From: Pardosa pseudoannulata
Lineage: Eukaryota; Arthropoda; Arachnida; Araneae; Lycosidae
Reading direction: 5' to 3'
NCBI GenBank assembly: GCA_032207245.1
Contig: CM063508.1
Location: 115,776,404 to 115,840,403 of the forward strand
Length of the DNA: 64,000 nucleotides
Shown here: positions 36,507 to 46,930 of the stretch, in pieces
Numbering within the stretch: position 1 is the first letter of the stretch
Layout: each line of letters begins with the position of its first letter
The notes under the pieces: model-generated
The model's database searches: none
What the model saw: only the letters and a program-made list of their open reading frames with translations
What the model was told of the DNA's origin: nothing
Made by a program: the position numbers and the translations under genes

Positions 36507-37147
36507 CACTAGATTTACAGACTGAGCCAATATGACTCATTAAAAATTTGATCACTATTTATATATATAAAACTTTAATATCACTTTTCAAAAACATACA
36601 TTGGTTTTTAGTTAATATATGTAAACTTTCAATCCTCTTCCTCGTAGACATCTTCATTACCTATTTTCACAGTTGTGAGCCAATGTGACTCATAGAATGG
36701 TTTAACAATTCTGTATAAAGAGACAACTCAAGCAAATATTTCATGAAAAGATTTCATTTTCCAATTGGCTGAAGTAAGAAGTAAATATAGAGAAGAAGTC
36801 GAGAACAATGGAAGTGTTCTCGACTTCTTCTCTATATTTACCTGTATTCCATTCCAATGACAGAAATTCATGCTACTGACACACGGAAGAATTGTTAAGT
36901 TCAATCATGCAAAAGAAACAGATGTAGAAACCATTGTGCTAAATGTAATAGAAATGTTTAAGGAAAATGTGTTTCAAAAACAGATTTTATATGTAAAAAT
37001 GTTTTCCATGAATTTTTAGATAATAAACATTTTATTTAAATTAATTTGGAACTATTTTCTTCGCAAAAAACTCCAATTTTCTTGTATGAGTCAGATTGGC
37101 TCACTTCAGCAAAAATAGGTATATGATCAACATCCATAAATCTGGTG
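36507..37147 (+). mobile_element. piggyBac-type transposon, internally deleted
   Basis: A 641-bp element flanked on both sides by TTAA (36503-36506, 37148-37151), the piggyBac target. Its ends are inverted: cactagatttac at the left and, inwards from the right, caccagatttat; subterminal tgagccaatatgactcat and atgagtcagattggctca are also inverted. The plus strand near 36.91-37.04 kb reads NRCRNHCAKCNRNV, a stop, then GKCVSKTDFICKNVFHEF and a stop, which is the cysteine-rich C-terminal finger of piggyBac transposases. One stop within the finger shows it is dead. Confidence 0.8.
36781..36841. repeat. Perfect 27-bp inverted repeat inside the piggyBac-type element
   Basis: Arms 36781-36807 and 36815-36841 are perfectly complementary, with a 7-base loop. 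It lies between the left end and the transposase remnant. Confidence 0.9.
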
Positions 37148-37500
37148 TTAATAAAGTTTAATTGCTCTTTGTTTATTTGTACTGAATAATCTATGGTTAC
37201 TACTGTGTATCAAATATGTAATATTGTTAAAGTGCATTTACACTGAGATACAATAAGATATTCCTCTCCTGCCCAGCTATTTCATGTGTAATGAACCTGA
37301 ATCACATTAAACTATTTAAAAACTTAAGCTACAAAGCTATAGATAATTTCTTTGGATACACTTTGCTTTTACTTCATAAATTAAAAAAGGCAATATATCA
37401 AATAATTACACCCCAGTGAAGGAAACAGATAAACCTAAGAACTCAAGTAAACTCTATGTAATAAATATGTTTATAACAATTTCTATTCTTCGGAGATTAA

Positions 37501-37727
37501 CGCTTTCGTGGGCCATTTATTTCTCACTCCACGTTTCCAAACTTTCAAATCTGAGCTGCTAATTTTATTCAATTGATCGAACAATTGATGACAGCACAAA
37601 ACCGAAGAGGGAATCAGTCTTCCCGTCATTTCAGTAAGAAGACCATTGTATTATAATGAGTTTTGCGCTTCCCACAGGTGTATTTTGTAAGATCATGTAG
37701 GTGGGAAGTAATCTTCCCATGAAAGGG
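37501..37727. mobile_element. piggyBac-type MITE
   Basis: A 227-bp element flanked by TTAA on both sides (37497-37500, 37728-37731). The ends are cgctttcgtggg and, inwards from the right, ccctttcatggg. No coding sequence. Its ends differ from those of the neighbouring piggyBac-type element, so it is a separate family. Confidence 0.7.
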
Positions 37728-37731
37728 TTAA

Positions 37732-40077
37732 TCTGAAGAGCACATACAGTTAAGAATGATTAATGGTATATCATGCCAAGTTGCAGCTGTGACTCAGATA
37801 GGAACTAGTCAGAAATTAACATTTTTTGACATAAGATTCAAAAAGGGCAGGCAAAGACATGTCCCCAGCTGGATATAGCATTAACAAAATATAATAATTT
37901 CTGATCAGACTTGCCTGAGCCAAAGTATAACACGAATCATCTTTTATTCCTATGCTTAATGTTGTATATTTGAAAAATAAGGCAGCATTAAGACAATGAC
38001 TAGCTATCCACACAACAAAAGTAAAAGTTAACAAACTTTCTGTATTATCAGAAAAGCCCAAATGGCATAGTTGTCATTAATGTGTTAAGCAAGATTGAAA
38101 TAGAACACAAAGTTGATTACTACATTTTACCATTATATACATGTCACTAGATTTAGGGCAGTTCTTGTTTCCCCATACTAAATACATAACAATTATCTTT
38201 TGCTAATTCAAAATTAACATAAAATTTATAAAAAAGGGTTAAAAGTTAAGATGATCAACTAGTTTACAAATACTTCAGAACATCTCAGTTCAATAAAACT
38301 CTTTGACTTCTTCAGTGAAATTGGAATTTGCAGCTCATTAAGTCTGGAGTTAATAAAACTAGTGATATTGCTGGATCTTGCATGGATTTGATCTCATCCT
38401 CATCATCACAATTTTGTAATTGAAGAATAATAGAATAGAAGGCACTGAAAATAAAAATTTACAAACATACTAGATATTGCTTGAACTTCCAAAGCTGCTG
38501 CTGATACATTCAGCCTAGCTTGAAATAGAAGTCAAGCACTTCCTGTTACCACTAACAAAACAGAAATTGCAATTAAATACATAATACTGAAGTTAACTCT
38601 TGTAATGCTTTAAATGATAATGCTAGAAACTGTGTCCAATAAATCTTTCAAGGAATCATTAAAATCTAGATTGAATATATATTATTAATAATTTCAAAAG
38701 TCCTAGAATACAGGTACAAGGTTTTTCACAAAATTTAATACATCAATACATACTGGATGACGATGTATTACATGATACATTGTTCCTAATTATATTAGAT
38801 ATTTGGTAAAAAAAAAACTTATTTATATTTAAAAGAGTTTCTGTAATAAGATGATAACAAATTGCCTTTCTCTGAGAAGCATGCTAAAATTGTCTTATGT
38901 AAAAAAAGTTTTTAGAATAAATTTTTAGCAATGGCTGAATGCAACTGCAATATATTACTATTTCCATTGTTATCCTACTACTTTAGAATTGAATATATAC
39001 TTCAGACATTTGCATCAGTGGCTGTCAACCTTTATGCTACTAAGCTTTTCTAAAAGAGAAAAAACTTTTTTTGCATCTTTTAAACTTTAATTTCTTTTTT
39101 ACAAAAATATGTCTTTTTTTTAAATAATAAAAGCTATATTTCAAAAAAGAAAAACTGAGATGTACATTTCACAAAATAATTTTTAAACTCTTTATTTTAG
39201 ATAACTTTAAATTATTTATTTAAATATTCAATTAAATTTAATTAGATAATTAAAATTCCACTGAACTTTTGTTGTAACATTAGGTTTCATTTGCACATGG
39301 TATGGCAAAGATTTTGCTCTAGCTGACATTAGTCAAGGAGACACCTTTTGGGCATGCTAAAACTATGATAAACTCAGAGTATATGACTTAATGAAAACTT
39401 TAAAAAGTGTAAAACAAAGACTATTAAAGGGGCTTCTATTTTATTTTAAAGTATGATATTTGTTTAAAAATTAATATATTTTGGAGCATGTCCTGGCAAA
39501 AACTCATGTTCAAAACTAATTTTTTTTTTTTATAAGGCTTAATATAATTTTGAAAATATTTAAAGCAGAAAAAAAATATTAGTGAGTACCCAACACAAAT
39601 TTGAGTTTTTAATCTCTAATATACATATCAATTTTCTATAGTAGGAGTGTAATTTAGTGTACTTGTATCTTGCATTCTCTAAAACGTAAGTGTCCATTTA
39701 ACAATAATCACTTTCGTCACGTTGGCTCTACGAACTTTATAAATATAAATGATGAAAATTGAGACGAAAAACTGACACATTACAATCTGTTAAATTTTAT
39801 AAAAATTAAAAACTACTTAGACCAAAGTTTTTTCGTATGGCAACACGGCAAAAACTTAACCGCCCAAACTTTACAACATTATGTTGATAATGCTTGGTAG
39901 TACTAAATCTACTTGAATTAAAAAAACAAACAAAAGATTGATCTGATTATAATAAAATATAATCAGAAAACTGGGCTTTTGTAAAACCTGTATCATAATA
40001 AAAACGTTTCTTGGAGAGATAATCAGCAGTATGAAGATAAATATTTTGACTTAATCATAGTAGGTAATAGCTCTTAC
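37732..40077 (-). other. Rest of KANSL3 intron 2
   Basis: AT-rich intron sequence from the second piggyBac-type element to exon 2; nothing recognised. Confidence 0.7.
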
Positions 40078-40258
40078 ATGTAAGTAGATTGTGGTTTATG
40101 AACTCCATTCATAAATAATAATTTGGCAGGCTTTATTCGGTGAGAGTCAGCATGAGCATGCCATGGTTTGACATAATTATGATCACAAACTCCTAGTGGT
40201 TCTTTCTCTTGTCCTGAGAGTTTCCGCAAGTATTCTTCCACGGTAGCAACTCTGTGAT
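40078..40258 (-). CDS. KANSL3: KANSL3 exon 2, N-terminal DHNYVKPW block
   Basis: Encodes HRVATVEEYLRKLSGQ and then CDHNYVKPWHAHADSHRIKP, which aligns with the DHSYxKPWxAHPDxSxxxP block near the vertebrate N terminus. The donor is GTAAGA, and the exon ends in AT so that T of exon 3 makes Ile. The start is ambiguous. A TTTTCAG acceptor ends at 40259, and the phase then demands one base from an upstream exon (G gives Asp). Alternatively an in-frame ATG lies ten bases further upstream (40266-40268) and could be the initiator. I prefer the spliced form. Confidence 0.88.
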
Positions 40259-40674
40259 CTGAAAACATATTGTTGTAAATAATGTAAACAAACTGTAATC
40301 ATATTATTCCATTTAAGCCTACAGTATTTTGATTAATTTAATTTAGTTCAGACTGAATATCTTAAACAAAATAACGAATAAACAATAAACAGATTATGAT
40401 GTTGCCAATTCCTTTGGAGAACTTTTTTCGTTTATGGAACAATAACGTAACAGTGAATTTATTACATTCGGACAGTTCTCCTCTGGAAAGAAAATCATTA
40501 CTTTACAAATAAATACAGTTGTCAATAATTTAGTGAAGGTATAAAAGTTGAAAAACTTATATGAATTGAAAAAATGAATTATATTTACTTTTTGTTCAAC
40601 TGTTTAATTACTCAAAACCAGCAACCCATAGAGCTTAAATGATACAATCATCGTATCATATATCCAGATACTTC

Positions 40675-40837
40675 AATAAGGCGATTTCACGCAGCAGTGC
40701 ACATCTCAACTTATGGCGATTTTGGCTTTAATTTCAAACGGAAGGCAACTTATTGGTTGCCTATTGGTTATCGTAAACATGAAAATGTATGGGAAGGGTA
40801 TTGAAGCCGTTCATGACGTTGCATGAAATCGCTCTAT
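40675..40837. mobile_element. Palindromic MITE, copy 1
   Basis: A 163-bp segment homologous over its full length to 54197-54359 (same length; shared aataaggcgattt, ggctttaatttcaaacggaa, taaacatgaaaat and gctctat). One end reads ggcgatttcacgcagcag; the other, inwards, atagagcgatttcatgcaac, so the ends are related as inverted repeats. Confidence 0.65.
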
Positions 40838-41510
40838 CGGCAGAGTCATCACGTTGTAAACAAGGATGAGTTCAAGCCCAGCTTTTCTGTAAAAATTATT
40901 AAAAAAAAAAATCCTCTGTGTCGTGAAACTCAGTAATTTTGAGCTGCATTTCATACTGTTTTCTTGATTCTCTATATATTTTTTAAATCATAATATTTAT
41001 TAACATAAGCTCATTAAATTTATTCAAGTCCAGTTTTAAAAGTTTAATGCATTCATGTGTTCTGTAATTCTCTCCTTTAATTTTCTCAATTCTTCAGCAG
41101 GTTCAGAATTAATATTTTCTAAATTTAAAATCGCGTTTTTCTGTGTGTCATCTATTAGTTTCTTATTTTCATAACGTTTTTTAACGCTTTTACTAGTGAA
41201 TTAAAGGTGTCATCCACCATTGGCACTTGTTTCACTTCCCCTTTCACAGAAGTTCTCAAATAATGCAGTCTCTGTGCATTAGTTAAAACTTTTGTTATTA
41301 ATAATCAGTAGCATAAAACTGGCTTTTAAACAAACTCCATTTTACATAATTATCCATGAACTCACGCAGTGTTATTTCAAGCAGTTTTATTGTTACACTT
41401 TTCGGTAGAGATTCGTTTACTGTGTTATCTGGACTTCGTTATATGATATACCATTTTGTTCAACTTTTGCATTTGTTATCTAGGAATGGAAAAGTTTAAC
41501 CCTTTGATTT

Positions 41511-43027
41511 TCTTTTTACTCTATAATATTCAAATTTAGAATTTTATAAAAGGAATTTAAGAATATTTAATATTTCTTCTAAACATAAAACTGACAATTT
41601 AATAACTTCAGAGTGTTATACCAATGTATAAAAAACGTTTAGATTATTCCGATAAGTTAATTAGGAAGGTATCAATTTTTTAAATCTTTATTAAAATGAC
41701 ATTTTGCAATCGCATATATGTACATAATCAGATGCCCAATCTTAAATTAATTACAAAAATTATACAGATGGATACACTTTAACATAATAAGCAATTAGAT
41801 TACTACTTATATTTTTAGTAGTAAATAAATCTTGTTACTTAATAACAATATCATGGATCTAATCAATTGCTTAATAAAGTATATTTTGGTAAATTGTCTT
41901 TTAATCTGTATAAAAAATATTTTCAGAAACAGTTGTTTATTCCTAAATCTAATATTAAATAAAATAAATTCATTCACAAGCAAAGAGAAAAAAAAAGATA
42001 TCTATGTTAAATTTTATAAGTTATTTTTTTAGATTCATAAAAATGTTTAAAATCTTTTTAAACACTTCTTGGAGAAAATTAAACATTTATGAATAAAGAC
42101 AATATTTAATACTTTGCTTCCACTATGCATTTAAGATCTATCTAACACATACACACACACAAAATAAAGTAAAATGGAGACATATAGAATAATCATAGCA
42201 TATATAGTTGTATATAACATTTTAATAATAATTATAAAAATAATTTTATAACATAAGAAGGAAAATAAAATTAATTTCCCCAATGCTACAAATGTTTATG
42301 CATAGCTTTACTAAAATTATAATTATTGTGTGGATAGAATAAAAATTGTTAAACTCCTTCAACACTTTGTGTTTCATAGTTAATAACATATCAATGTAAT
42401 ACGGCATAAACAAATCATACTAAAAAATTTATATACTATAAACAGAAATCATTTAGAAATACTTAAATTACATTTATTAAACAATCCAAATAGTAAAATG
42501 AATAATAATCTTAAAATATATATTAGTGACCTTTCGAATTGAAATAAAATTATAAATATGCAGCCAAAAGGAGATTCATTACGTATGTGCATTTGAAGTA
42601 GACAAATCATACACTATTGAATTTCTACTTAGCAAACTTCGATTTCAACATCTAAAACATTTTTATAAGTTAGAATGTGCATATTAAGTACAAAAATACA
42701 AGATAATATACCATAGCTCAAAATAATAACAAATATAGAAACAATAAACCGCGACCAAAAAAATATAGAAAGCAAAAAAATCAAAAAATATTAACAAGTG
42801 TTTTCAAAATTTTATAACTCGTGATTAAAACTTCATAATATTCACATTTAGATTTGTATAAAAAGGAAATGAACAATAACTTTTGAATAGAATAACTTTT
42901 TAAACATAAAATAATTTCAAAGTTGTATATAACATGTAAAAACTCAAATTTTAAATTTTATGTATAAAGGAAGGATAAATAACCTGGTACATATATATAT
43001 GAAAGCATACGTGAATGGTTACATATG

Positions 43028-43030
<3 letters not shown>
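41511..43030 (+). repeat. Large direct repeat, copy 1
   Basis: About 1.5 kb with high identity to 49911-51565, starting at tctttttactctataatatt in both and ending at a TA-rich tract. It is non-coding. The copies differ by scattered substitutions and small indels. Confidence 0.9.

Positions 43031-43092
<62 letters not shown>
43031..43092. repeat. (TA)n microsatellite
   Basis: About 62 bp of TA at the right border of direct repeat copy 1. Confidence 0.95.
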
Positions 43093-43095
<3 letters not shown>

Positions 43096-45380
43096 CTGCT
43101 TCGCACCCAGCCTTCAGTCTGGGTTTTCAAATATTTCGATGAAAGATTTAGAACCACTATTAAAGATAATAAGACGTATTGATAGAAAAGCTGAATAAAT
43201 TTCGTATGTTTTAGATTGCTGACGATTATAACAGTTTATTAATAGCCAAATGTCCAGTAAGTGCACTGTGTTGCCCGTGAGCCGCTGCATAATAATTCCC
43301 AATTCCAGGCCTTTTTTTAAATGTAGGAATCAAATTTCAAAATACTGTGGATAGTAAAATATATATGTACTGTTCTGAATGGGATAAATCATTCCCAACC
43401 GTCTTTTAGTACTGTTTTACATACATAAAAATTAAATTTTAAACAACAAAACCTAAAATGAAAACTTTTTCTTTAAAAAATGGCAATTGTGAAATAAAAA
43501 CAAATATGATAGAACATGGCGAATTTGTAAGTACTGAATATAAAAATCACGACAACATATAACAGAAAAAATATTAACTTCTTAAAAAATTTGAGAAAGT
43601 AAAATAAAGATTTACATATTTTGATGAAATACAAAATTTAGTTATTAAAAATAAAAGGATTTTGATACTGGGATATTTCAAAGAGAAAAAGTTATTGTGT
43701 ATGAAAAATAGTTGTAACTATAGGCAATAAATGGCACCACTCATTACATACTTTAATTAATATATTTTTAATTGATTCTAATTACGATATTTTGATGATA
43801 AAATAAACTAAGCACATAAGGTCAAAAGCCAAGAACTTAAAGCGTTATTATAAGAATGAAGTTACATAAAGGATTTCAATTTTTATAACACGAAACATAT
43901 ACTGAAAGTCGCCAAGCTTATTTAAGAATAGGTGAAGTACAGAGTGAGGTCTTAAAATTTTATTAATAAAAATGGCGCAATTGAGTTTAAAATGAAAGAA
44001 ATATACCAAATTAATATTGATAAAACAAAATAAGTATATAAGACTAAAACACCGAAAACAATTATATTATTTGAAATCAAATTTTAAACTTTATTCAAAA
44101 GTGGCTACAATATCTCACCATTTCATAGTTTCAAATTTATTTGTTCCCTGTATATCACTTGCCAATTTCTTTTATCTCTAGTGTAGTTGAGTTTTAGATA
44201 ACAAAACCTATAACCATATGATAGTTTTTATTTAATAAATGGCAACTGCGAAATTAAAACAAATTTGATAGAACATGGCAAGTTTTTAATTATTGAAAAT
44301 AAAAATCTCGCCAAGCTAATAAAATGGAAAAAAGAAGTGATTTCCTAAACAAAAATGAGTTTATCGTTTATCAGATAAGAATAGTCTTATATACATAAAT
44401 GCCATCATATATATTTATACTTACACTGGAATTTAAAATCGCGTAGATACGTTTTTGTGTTTCCCGAATACCAAATATCTGGAGATAATAATGCCAACAA
44501 TGAATAACACTGCCATATTTAGACGCCAACTCAATAACGGAAAGCTCGTGTCGCAAAATTAAACTGCCATTTTGTTTGGTTTTTCGTTAATATCTTTCGA
44601 ACTAATTGGTATATCGGAACACGAATGGGCGAAATAACATCCCTGGATATCACAGTCAGATTTTAATCTGGGAATTCAAGATGTATTAATGTGGAATATG
44701 TTCATTTGGCGGTATCAAGGATTTCTGTCCAAAGAAGATACTCTATGACTTATCGGGTAGATTTGTTAAAAAAGCATAAAAATGAAAACTGTTCTTAATA
44801 TCTATAAATAAAAATAACAAAATATATGTTTACACGCTAACGATTAAATCTGCATCAAATGTGTGTCTTATATTAAATTTGCTCAAAACTGTATAGTAAA
44901 ATATAAGTTTAACCCTAAACTGTATTACTACTGTACGTTGATTAGCAACGTTAATATACATTGCCAAATTACGTGATAGAATAGGGAGCAGAGGTTTTGA
45001 AAGCAAAAGTGCTAATTTTGTTCGTAGTAATAATGTTTCCAAAATTAAGGAAATTTATGACAAACCACATAGTTTAGTATGAAACAGAAGCACACATTCA
45101 TATTGTCAAATATGTGAATATAAAGATAACTATATAAAATGATAGGAATTTATTTGCCCATGAGAGTCACTGAAATTTGTACTTTTTGTTGTTAAAATAT
45201 TATTGATAAACATTTCATTGCAACTTAAAAATTACCAAGAATTAAATTTAAAATGAGTTCTCATATAAAAATGCTATAATTTGCGTCACATAGAAATGAA
45301 AGTGAATCACTTTATATCTCAATTTCCAGGTCAAATCGAATTGATACTGCGCAGACGATTATAAAATAAGAAATGAATAA
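43093..45380. other. Non-coding stretch with an internal repeat
   Basis: AT-rich; no gene seen. A roughly 130-bp block (aacaaaacct ... aaatggcaa(t/c)tg(t/c)gaa ... gatagaacatggc) occurs at 43443-43575 and again, diverged, at 44200-44335. The small ORF near 44.4-44.5 kb has no ATG start and no recognised domain. Confidence 0.6.
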
Positions 45381-45389
45381 ATGAAATAT

Positions 45390-46530
45390 TTAAAGGAATG
45401 ACGTCATTATGATAGAAAAATATCATTTTCAGCTATGTATTATGTAAGTAAAAATTTCAATCTTCTACTTTTAGCCGAGGAAAACTGCGTTTAAAACAAT
45501 TACTTGGGATGACGTCACATTGCTAGAAATAATGCTTCTTTCACTTAGTTTTCACGCGATAAATTAAAAATTTAATCGTTTGCTTTTAACCGGGGAAAAT
45601 AATGCTTAGAATAGTGACATGAAATACTCGAAAATGGGGGAAGGAATGGATTTCGAACGTTAAAAATTTACAAAAACCTTCCCAGGGATATACCTAAACA
45701 TTTCCCAAATTTTCACGGCGATTGGATGCATGGTTTTTGAGTCTATCGAGTACATACATACAGACAGACAGACACACACAAATTCATTTGGGACTACTTA
45801 AGAATTGGGTACCTCCTGCTATTTTGGGCGTCAATCGCGCCAACTCCTTCGAGCCGAGTTACCGTTTGAACGGCAACGGATTTTCGGCGCGACTAAATTA
45901 ACTACTTATTTTATTGTGAAATAATATACTAATTTTGCAATTAATGGCAAAAATGTTGAAAATTGCGTAAAATGATATTTATATTAATAATATTAAATGG
46001 TTGTTAATTTTAAACCATTAAAAATTGATTATTTTTGTTTTTTAATATTCTTAAAATATGTCCTGATTTTAAGCACACAAAAATAGATATATTAGAAATA
46101 AAAAAATAAAACATTCTCAAAGATTTTTTTTAATTTTCAAACAATATTATAAGGTTAGTACTTTTTAATTTTTTAAATAAATTTTTGATTTATCAAAAAT
46201 TTGTCAAGGGGGGCTCTGCCCCCCTTGACCCCCCGTAAATATTATTAATATAAAAATTTATTAAAAATGTAATAAATTAATTTATTATTATTATTATTAT
46301 TTTTTAATATTCTTAAAATATTTCCTTATTTTAAACACACAAAATAATTAAAAATTTCATTTTAAAAGATAAACCAGAAATAAAAAATAAATAAAATATC
46401 CGCAGAGATTTACTTTTAAATTTCAAAGAACATTAAAAGGTTAGTACTTTCTAATTTTTTAAATAAATTTTTGAGTTATCAAAAACTTTTTTAACTAAGG
46501 AGGGCTTGCCCCCCTTGACCCCCCGTAATA
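45390..46530 (+). repeat. Composite dispersed repeat block
   Basis: It starts with two diverged units bearing ggaatgacgtcat/ggatgacgtcaca and ending near accg(a/g)gg-aaaa. A line of short CAGA/CACA repeats follows at 45750-45780. Then comes a segment starting gggactactta that is homologous, in inverted orientation, to 60733-61167, and then two copies of a segment ending in cttgaccccccgtaa (46233 and 46523). Non-coding; family unknown to me. Confidence 0.7.
46203..46229. repeat. G/C-rich perfect hairpin
   Basis: Arms gtcaaggggggc and gccccccttgac (12 bp each) are separated by tct, in otherwise AT-rich DNA. A related, imperfect copy follows near 46496-46518. Confidence 0.85.
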
Positions 46531-46668
46531 TTATAAACTGCTGAGTAATAGATAAATAGTTTATAAAATAAAAAAACGACGGACAAGTTTGAAAATTGAA
46601 GCAATTATCTACATAGATTAAATGATAAAAAATTAAACTATACCTTTATTCGCCATCACTCTTTGGTA
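46528..46668. repeat. 141-bp direct repeat, copy 1 (contains candidate exon 1)
   Basis: Aligns without gaps to 51784-51924 at an offset of 5256, with about six differences, three of them explained by inversion of nine bases. It contains the candidate KANSL3 start codon and donor. Confidence 0.9.
46644..46656 (-). CDS. KANSL3: Candidate KANSL3 first coding exon (MANK)
   Basis: A 13-nt coding stretch, ATGGCGAATAAAG, followed by a GTATAG donor. It ends with one base, exactly what exon 2 needs (G plus AT gives Asp), and its addition makes the whole coding sequence a multiple of three. The region just upstream (46.67-46.9 kb) is richer in G+C than its surroundings, as expected for a promoter or 5' UTR. 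This is inference: such a short exon cannot be recognised by homology. A second copy with ATG and donor intact lies at 51900-51912. Confidence 0.4.
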
Positions 46669-46930
46669 GAAGAGGATTTTTACAGACTAGTGAACAACGA
46701 CATCCGCTCGGCTGAAAATTTGATCTACCCGCTTGGCGCATTGGCGTTAAAGCTGGCATCACGATCTTTTTCGCCAGTTTATGTTTCTAGCCAATGCAAA
46801 CAAATTGATATACCTTGATATACCAAATGGGTGATAAGGAAACGGTTTTTTTTTGCGCCAACTTACGTTTCCAGCCAAGGCTCATAAATTGATATACCAT
46901 AATCCGTGATTCTCGTGTATTGTAACAGGC
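46669..46930 (-). promoter_or_regulatory. Possible KANSL3 promoter / 5' UTR
   Basis: About 260 bp with clearly higher G+C than the surrounding intergenic DNA, directly upstream of the candidate first exon. It holds two related segments with GTTTCTAGCCAA/GTTTCCAGCCAA followed by an aaattgatatacc motif. I see no convincing TATA box. The call depends on the first-exon inference. Confidence 0.25.

Larger units (their letters stand above)
2165..46656 (-). other. KANSL3: KANSL3 orthologue, whole gene span (12 coding exons)
   Basis: This is the span of an NSL-complex subunit 3 gene. KANSL3 is a scaffold-like subunit of the nuclear NSL histone acetyltransferase complex, built around KAT8/MOF, which acetylates histone H4 at promoters. 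I joined the exons by GT-AG sites; all junction phases agree and the coding total is 2856 nt, giving 951 residues against about 900 in vertebrates. Recognisable family blocks are an N-terminal DHNYVKPWHAH block, the degenerate alpha/beta-hydrolase core (residues about 250-450) with GWNIG in place of a GxSxG nucleophile elbow, the DPLLDINVPILFVIGQNS strand, and a long low-complexity Ser/Thr/Pro tail. Exons 2-12 are secure; the 13-nt first exon is a phase-consistent inference. The introns are full of transposon remains. Family assignment is from recalled homology, not a search. Confidence 0.9.

Noticed and set aside
42960..43142. ORF made largely of Tyr-Ile repeats
   Set aside because: It is a translation of the (TA)n microsatellite.
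44371..44556. Minus-strand ORF ending near a GTAAGT donor, considered as a KANSL3 upstream exon
   Set aside because: It lacks an ATG in frame; the nearby ATG frame stops after three codons, and it shows no similarity to the KANSL3 N terminus.
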